From positions 116,735 through 138,731 of the forward strand of contig NMRA01000341.1 of NCBI GenBank assembly GCA_002633005.1: a stretch of DNA of 21,997 bases. The letters run 5' to 3'. This document shows, piece by piece, positions 18,701 through 21,997 of this stretch. Position 1 is the stretch's first letter. Every line of letters starts with the position of its first letter. The translations under genes were made by a program, and so were the position numbers. The stretch is from Phoronis australis. Taxonomy: Eukaryota; Phoronida; Phoronidae. The notes below the pieces were generated by a model. It was not told where the DNA came from. It saw nothing but the letters and a program-made list of their open reading frames with translations, and made no database searches.

Positions 18701-21115
18701 CATGTTTAATTTAGAAACTAAGGAATTTCGTCATTCAGAGTGCGTTTGTATGAAAATGGTGAGTGAATGTTATCATTTGCTATTCTCTTTCTTTTGTTAT
18801 ACAGAATTTGTTAAATGCACGACACTTTTCACTGTTCACGGTCTTTATTCCGTTGCGCTCATACTTTCTGAACAAGACCGTGAACAATGAAAAGTGTCGT
18901 GCATTTAACAAATTCTGTATAACAGAAAACTTGCTCCCGAAGTACAGTCTCTTTCTTTTGAGAAATTAAATATTTAACCACAAAAAAGAAAATAAAGACA
19001 TGGCACATTTGAAGAAACTTCACAGAAGAAATTCAATTGTTCATTGTTAGGAGAATGTAATGCATCATGTCAGTTGCCACATGGAACATGGGTTTTCGAA
19101 AGCCGTTTTGGCACCCATTCTCAATTGAATCAGGCCAGACAAAATTCTAGGTTCATTTCATCTACAAATGCACTGGCACTCAACAGAAATGTAACAACAC
19201 ATTGTCAGTTACTAGCTCTTTCAAGGAACAGTCACTGACTCTTTCCATTAAGTGGAACTAAATCTCCTACTACAACAGCCATCTGGGTCCTTGCAATTAG
19301 CAAACTGAGAAGAATCATGATGGTAGGTTTACATACTTGGAGGCATGTATCATACATTTGTACATGAGCATAACGTCCAAGAACATGAATCATTCTTTGC
19401 CTAACAAGCGCTCGCACACACTACAGAGATCTGTGCTTTATAAGCAACAGGACAGGAGAAGACGCCAGTATGATTTGAAGTCAACTAACATACAAGAAGG
19501 GTGGGTTTATACCTGGATGAAAACAGTACTGACACCAGAGGTTACAATCAGATTGTTTTCTATTTCATGTCATTCTTTTGACTAAGTTACCTTTATCAGC
19601 TTTTTCTGTTTCACCTTCAGAGAGACACTCCGCTTTAATAATGCAGTTATTACACCAGTTCTACTGTTGGCAAGGATGTCTTCAACATTTGACTTCAGCT
19701 CTTTGTAAATTTCCTGAAACTATAAACACCTGCTCATGAAAGTTACACCCTTGATTTTAATAGTTAATATGTTCAAACAAGTTACTTAACATATCTAAGA
19801 ACAGTTGTTGGTCAATCCAGGTAAGTTCAATCTGGTCTGCAGCATAATACTCACAAAATTGGACTCCAAGAACCTCGGCGGCATCATACCTCTTTCAAAG
19901 AGAAGATGGTGCAGTAGAAATGGCTAGAACCATCATCTCTTCTTTTCTCACGAGGTCTCGTCTGGTTACCAAGAGACGACCGTTCCTATCAATCTACAGT
20001 ACCATCTTTCCTTTGAAAGAGGTGAGATGCATCCGAGGTTCTAGGAGTTCAGTTTTGTAAATACTGTCCAGCAGACTAGATTCAATTTGATATGCAATTT
20101 AAGAACAGTGTTGGCGTGATATACTAATATTATACCTGCAAGCTCTTATGGCAGATACGCAAAATGATTGGTTCGGCTCTTTTAGGCTTTGTAGATCTAG
20201 ACCTTATTCATAAGTTTGTACATTAAGCCAAATGTCTACAAAATTATTGATTTTAACAAAGTAAGAGAACACATTCTTAAAGTAGAAATGCAGAAAATTT
20301 TTTATTTCAGACTATACTATTAAAAATAAGTCATAAGTTGGGTCAAGCGACCATGTCTTGTTAGTGAATTTTGCAAGAAAATACATTCCTAGCAAAACAA
20401 CGATATCACTAGCATGACCAACACTCACTTGATAAGAAAGTCCAACGCAAGGTGAAATCTCAAAAAAGTTTTTTGTTTCAGCTTCCTAAATTATAATTCC
20501 TTTTCCGTTTTCAACAATTTTTGATATTTTTCATAAAAATCATAAAAAGCCCTCTTTTATTATAGCATCTCACACAAAAGTGGAACAATTTAAAAAAATA
20601 CTAACAGCATTTTGGAGAGCAGGGCATTAAGCTCAGTATGTAAAAATTGTGTACGAATGGGATTGGCCATCTTCATTTATTTATTTATTTATTAATGTAA
20701 TATTTACAATGAGGGCAACCCCATCAGTTCACACTGCTTTCCAAGATATGATGTTTCAAAGTTAGCCAAATTTGGACATTTTTCTACAATCCCAGTATGT
20801 AACCTTAGCCCCATAGTCCTTAACAGGCTCAGCCATGTGGCGCCACATATTGGCTACCAATGAGAGAGGCTTTTACTAGGAAAACAAACATCAACTGTTA
20901 GTGCTAGTATCAATACTCATAGCACTACTACCAAGATAGACTTTCAACTCACCAGCTGTACAGGGGCCACTTCAATTAAAGTCTGCAGCACATAGTTGGC
21001 TGTGTGGTGTAAAGCCATAACAAGAGATTTGCCCTTCAGATAGTTGGAGTAGATGAAATTACACTGGTCGTTGTCAGCCAATCGAAGACACTGCTGAAGG
21101 AGGTGAGAGGTCACG
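12709..21115 (-). CDS. NOP9: NOP9 homolog (Pumilio-like nucleolar protein), C-terminal half, six exons
   Basis: Minus-strand exons in coding order are 21115-20953, 19713-19591, 17253-17134, 16802-16563, 15421-15163 and 12746-12709, giving 313 residues and TGA. All have GT/AG borders and compatible phases. Conserved segments match human NOP9 in order: a Leu-rich Puf segment, LKAFHCSEEDRQVKCVP (human LEAFHCAEPSSRQVACVP), LHGSLIVQSLLQ, and CHKYGSRIMDAVWSRASL (human CSRHGSRVLDAIWSGAAL). NOP9 is a nucleolar PUF-like RNA-binding protein needed for 18S rRNA processing and small-subunit assembly. The human protein is about 636 residues, so roughly the first half lies beyond the right edge. The protein ends in a Lys-rich tail (GGGTKKKKHKRK) from a 38-bp last exon. 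An identical extra copy of the 123-bp exon at 18343-18465 probably comes from an assembly duplication. Confidence 0.92.
13040..13120. repeat. Imperfect inverted repeat
   Basis: ATATTTTTGAGAACCAATTT (13051-13070) pairs with AAACTGGTTCTCAAAATAT (13094-13112) with one mismatch and one single-base gap. Weaker pairing continues outward (CCAGG near 13040 with CCTGG near 13118). It could form an intronic hairpin. Confidence 0.6.
14371..14443 (+). mobile_element. tRNA-derived SINE head or tRNA pseudogene with near-complete cloverleaf
   Basis: The 73 nt fold as acceptor GTCCCGA/TCGGGGG (one G-G mismatch at the end, one G-T), D stem GCTC/GAGC, anticodon stem TCTGC/GCAGA with loop ACGGTTA, 5-nt variable loop, and T stem CTGGG/CCCGG with one G-T pair. 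A box (TGGCTCAGTGGCTAGAGC) and B box (GGTTCCAGTCC) are well formed. The loop has C instead of the near-invariant T at position 33, the B box departs from GGTTCGA, and an AT-rich body follows. A SINE head is therefore more likely than a working tRNA. Confidence 0.65.
14572..14664. repeat. Tandem repeat, 31-bp unit, three copies
   Basis: Units of the form CCATGGTTTTTTCATCAGAA...ATCTGCT repeat with a 31-bp period at 14572, 14603 and 14634. The third unit diverges (CATCGCAAACAAACC). The array is intronic. Confidence 0.8.
14811..14952. repeat. 23-bp minisatellite with CTCF-like core, about six units
   Basis: The unit is TGGCCACTAGATGGTGCAG plus AAAG. The last three units are almost identical, with CCACTAGATGGTGCAG starting at 14884, 14907 and 14930; earlier units (TTATTAGATGGTGCAG, CTACTAGATGTTGCAG, CCATGAGATGGTG) are degenerate. 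The unit resembles the CTCF site TGGCCACCAGGGGGCGCTA, especially CCAC-AG and the GG-GC spacing. Binding is untested. Confidence 0.85.
15163..15421 (-). CDS. NOP9: NOP9 penultimate exon, last Pumilio-type repeat
   Basis: Acceptor TCTTTCAG|AAA and donor GAAG|GTATGT bound 259 bp, phase 0 to 1. The reading starts KHVAELSCHKYGSRIMDAVW and continues FQGKFIFRNFALADF, matching the human HGSRVLDAIW and DPFGHHVARNVALTTF blocks. The HKYGSR pattern is a PUF repeat core. Without splicing, the frame would end four codons later at 15149, which is why the donor is preferred. Confidence 0.92.
15422..16562 (-). other. NOP9 intron
   Basis: This 1.1-kb intron has donor GTGAGG on the right and a T-rich acceptor on the left. 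A stretch near 16095-16200 with repeated ACCACCCAT strings looks repetitive but was not assigned. Open frames here (for example 15993-16346 minus) show no recognised domain. Confidence 0.65.
16563..16802 (-). CDS. NOP9: NOP9 exon
   Basis: This 240-bp, 80-codon exon is phase 0 at both ends: acceptor TTCTAAACAG|CCT, donor GTCAAG|GTGAGG. The segment LHGSLIVQSLLQMEAC and a later CSKGCHIVEAFLKSPAVTEE match human LLLQHLLHFSTP and PAGSHVLDAILTSPSVTRK. These are Puf-like helical repeats. It begins with a Pro-rich linker (PARPPPM). Confidence 0.92.
16803..17133 (-). other. NOP9 intron
   Basis: This 331-bp intron starts GTGATG, a weak donor, and ends CTTTTCTAAACAG on the minus strand. I see nothing else in it. 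Confidence 0.7.
17134..17253 (-). CDS. NOP9: NOP9 exon
   Basis: This 120-bp, 40-codon exon is phase 0 at both ends, with acceptor GCTGTTTGCAG. The reading LKAFHCSEEDRQVKCVP followed by TYEMYFQLAD aligns directly with human LEAFHCAEPSSRQVACVP and AYEVYYGL, one of the clearest matches to NOP9. Confidence 0.94.
17254..18342 (-). other. NOP9 intron, most of it inside duplicated block copy A
   Basis: This 1.09-kb intron lies mostly within the block duplicated at 18473-19590. Both strands carry open frames of 61 and 82 codons that are unchanged in the second copy, but neither resembles a NOP9 segment or a known domain. The near-identity of the whole block explains their conservation. Confidence 0.7.
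17359..18471. repeat. Second duplicated block, copy A
   Basis: The sequence from TTGTCATTTAGAAA (17359) to TTTCCTGAAA (18471) recurs at 18473-19720. Copy A has extra bases at 17645-17680 and a 9-bp CAATATCAG near 17816-17825. It lacks the 164-bp hairpin insertion. It ends at an N only 6 bp beyond a NOP9 exon. Confidence 0.9.
18343..18465 (-). CDS. NOP9: Extra copy of the 123-bp NOP9 exon
   Basis: This is base-for-base identical to 19591-19713 and includes acceptor TTTCAG and donor AAG|GTAACT. It is phase 0 at both ends and 41 codons long, so splicing both copies would repeat 41 residues in frame. Human NOP9 has one such segment (LSPVLEAVLAQGHPGVVIAL region). The N six bases upstream argues for an assembly artefact, though true exon duplication cannot be excluded. 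Confidence 0.6.
18472..18472. other. Single N at the junction between duplicated blocks
   Basis: The ambiguous base sits exactly between the end of copy A and the start of copy B of the second duplication, the same arrangement as at 10580. Confidence 0.85.
18784..18960. mobile_element. Palindromic (foldback) insertion with 13-bp target duplication
   Basis: Arms 18795-18845 and 18874-18924 are 51 bp each and reverse-complementary with one mismatch, around a 28-nt loop. A 23-nt non-palindromic tail (18925-18947) follows. TCTCTTTCTTTTG flanks the insert at 18784-18796 and 18948-18960 and occurs once (17691-17703) in the uninserted copy. Presence and absence between copies defines the insert as about 151 bp. 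No coding capacity; perhaps a MITE-like or snap-back insertion. Confidence 0.85.
19591..19713 (-). CDS. NOP9: NOP9 exon (genuine copy)
   Basis: Acceptor TTATAGTTTCAG|GAA and donor AAG|GTAACT bound 41 codons, phase 0 at both ends. The reading EIYKELKSNVEDILAN followed by SRTGVITALLKRSV aligns with human FEELSPVLEAVLAQ and GHPGVVIALVGACR. It joins upstream to the LIEVAPVQL exon and downstream to LKAFHC without a gap relative to human. Confidence 0.9.
19714..20952 (-). other. NOP9 intron with foldback element
   Basis: This 1.24-kb intron has donor CTG|GTGAGT. It contains the near-palindrome at 19822-20089, an (ATTT)n run at 20675-20694, and a 14-bp perfect palindrome ATGTGGCGCCACAT at 20835-20848. 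No coding segment was recognised. Confidence 0.7.
19822..20089. mobile_element. Foldback or MITE-like near-palindrome of about 268 bp
   Basis: Core arms 19854-19910 and 20001-20057 are reverse-complementary at 48 of 57 positions. Weaker complementarity extends outward to about 19822 and 20089 and inward past GATGGT. The centre has a smaller hairpin (CGTCT near 19958 with AGACG near 19974). The arms have diverged, so it is older than the 18797 insertion. Target duplications were not identified. Confidence 0.75.
20953..21115 (-). CDS. NOP9: NOP9 exon (first NOP9 exon inside the window)
   Basis: Acceptor CACTCACTGACAG|C and donor CAGCTG|GTGAGT bound 163 bp: one base completing a split codon, then 54 codons. 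The reading VTSHLLQQCLRLAD, NYLKGKSLVMALHHTANYVL and LQTLIEVAPVQL aligns with human SSRLLEQVLLVL, HLQGQLQTLAAHPIANFPL and LLDAVTTPELL. The preceding exon, needed for phase 1, lies to the right and was not found before the window edge. Confidence 0.9.
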
Positions 21116-21997
21116 CTGTCAGTGAGTGCAGCAGGAAGGCCACTAGATAGGGAAGAAAACCGTCACTGTGGTTATCACATTGAATTACACTTGCTAAATT
21201 TCACTAGATCCTTCAGAGGCTTACGAGAAACCACTGAGGCTGAAAAAAGCAAACTGTCACTAGGGGCTGCCACAGTCATCGAATCTACTCTTCCCAGTAG
21301 GAACACATTTTATCAATTTTCATGACGATTCTTAGAGCAGTTTAGTAGATAGAGAAATACCAAAAAAACTAAAAATAATACAGTCGTTAGGAGGTGTACA
21401 CTAATGCAATTCATCTGAAAACAAGAAGGTGCCATTACCTCTTCAATACAAACGTACTTGCCAAAATTCATAAGAACCTGACAACTAAAGGAACTTCAAA
21501 GATACAGAGAGAAATGGAAAAAAATAGAATTGCCAGCAGTAGTCGGATCTGCTCGAAACTCGTAGTCTTCCGTTGTCACCTTTAAGCAAATAAACTAGAC
21601 AGTCAAGTTTAACAAAGATCTTGCACAGGGTTTATGACAAAAAGCCAGACACAAAAAACAAAACTGCCACTAGGAGTCACCACAGTTGCCGACACTGTTC
21701 TCTTCCCAGTAGGAACATATATGCCAATTTTCATAATCATCCTTTGAGGGGTTTGGATGACATAGGTTTAAAAAAATTCAATTTGTCACGGAGTGACTGG
21801 TCTTCATCATCTTATCTTTCATAGTCTCCTATCATCTTACCCCTCATAGTCCCCATCATCCTACCTCTCATAGTCCCCATCATCCTACCTCCTATAGTCC
21901 CCATCATCCTACCTCTCACAGTCCCAATCATCCTAACTCTCACAGTCCCCATCATCCTACCTCTCAAAGTCCCCATCATCCTACCTCTCACAGTCCC
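21116..21997 (-). other. Upstream NOP9 intron, dispersed repeats and minisatellite
   Basis: No NOP9 exon was recognised here. Members of the dispersed GCCACTAG family lie near 21138-21360, 21421-21560 and 21655-21760, sharing strings such as CCCAGTAGGAACA and CAATTTTCATGA or CAATTTTCATAA. The 24-bp minisatellite fills the last 190 bases. Confidence 0.6.
21803..21997. repeat. 24-bp minisatellite, about eight units, continuing past the window
   Basis: The unit is TCATAGTCCCCATCATCCTA plus CCTC, with mostly one or two substitutions per unit; the leftmost units are more degenerate. The array reaches the last base, so its full length is unknown. The unit is divisible by three, which leaves some frames open without implying coding. 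Confidence 0.9.

Larger units (their letters stand above)
18473..19720. repeat. Second duplicated block, copy B
   Basis: This is a near-identical copy of 17359-18471 that continues into the intact upstream NOP9 intron. It carries a 151-bp palindromic insertion plus 13-bp target duplication at 18797-18960 and lacks two short segments present in copy A. The NOP9 exon here, 19591-19713, has its full natural upstream flank. Confidence 0.9.

Overview
The window is animal nuclear DNA. It holds spliced genes with GT/AG introns, tRNA-derived SINE heads, a LINE 3' fragment, minisatellites and foldback insertions. Two conserved single-copy genes can be reconstructed exon by exon. The AT-rich introns, and two near-duplicate blocks that each start beside a single N, suggest a highly heterozygous invertebrate, perhaps marine. 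I cannot name the species from sequence alone.

Left part (1-7898, plus strand): a CpG-rich promoter-like start with a YY1/TISU-type site at 138-149, then a complete seven-exon homolog of human C5orf22 (UPF0489 family, arginase-related). Its exons join in frame to a 444-residue protein, close to the human length of about 442. Exon 4 carries two perfect in-frame coding minisatellites, 3 x 24 bp and 3 x 57 bp.

Middle (7863-12686): a duplicated block of about 2 kb. Copy A is 7863-9857 and copy B is 10581-12686. Between them lie a minus-strand LINE 3' end (9855-10579) and an N at 10580. The copies differ by small indels, a VNTR, a 36-bp hairpin insertion and the LINE. This looks like two haplotypes of one locus placed in series rather than a tandem duplication.

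Right part (12709-21115, minus strand): the C-terminal half of NOP9, a Pumilio-like nucleolar protein of 18S rRNA maturation. Six exons are present (313 residues here) and the N-terminal half lies beyond the right edge. A second duplicated block (17359-18471 and 18473-19720, N at 18472) repeats one phase-0 exon of 123 bp, so a naive gene model would gain a false 41-residue repeat. NOP9 introns carry a SINE head, a CTCF-like minisatellite, a 268-bp foldback and a dispersed repeat family.

The two genes are convergent. If the first duplication is collapsed, their stop codons lie about 2.1 kb apart, not 4.8 kb. I found no operon, CRISPR array, rRNA or convincing new molecular system. The most informative oddities are the coding repeats, the palindromic insertions seen as presence/absence differences, and the N-marked duplications.
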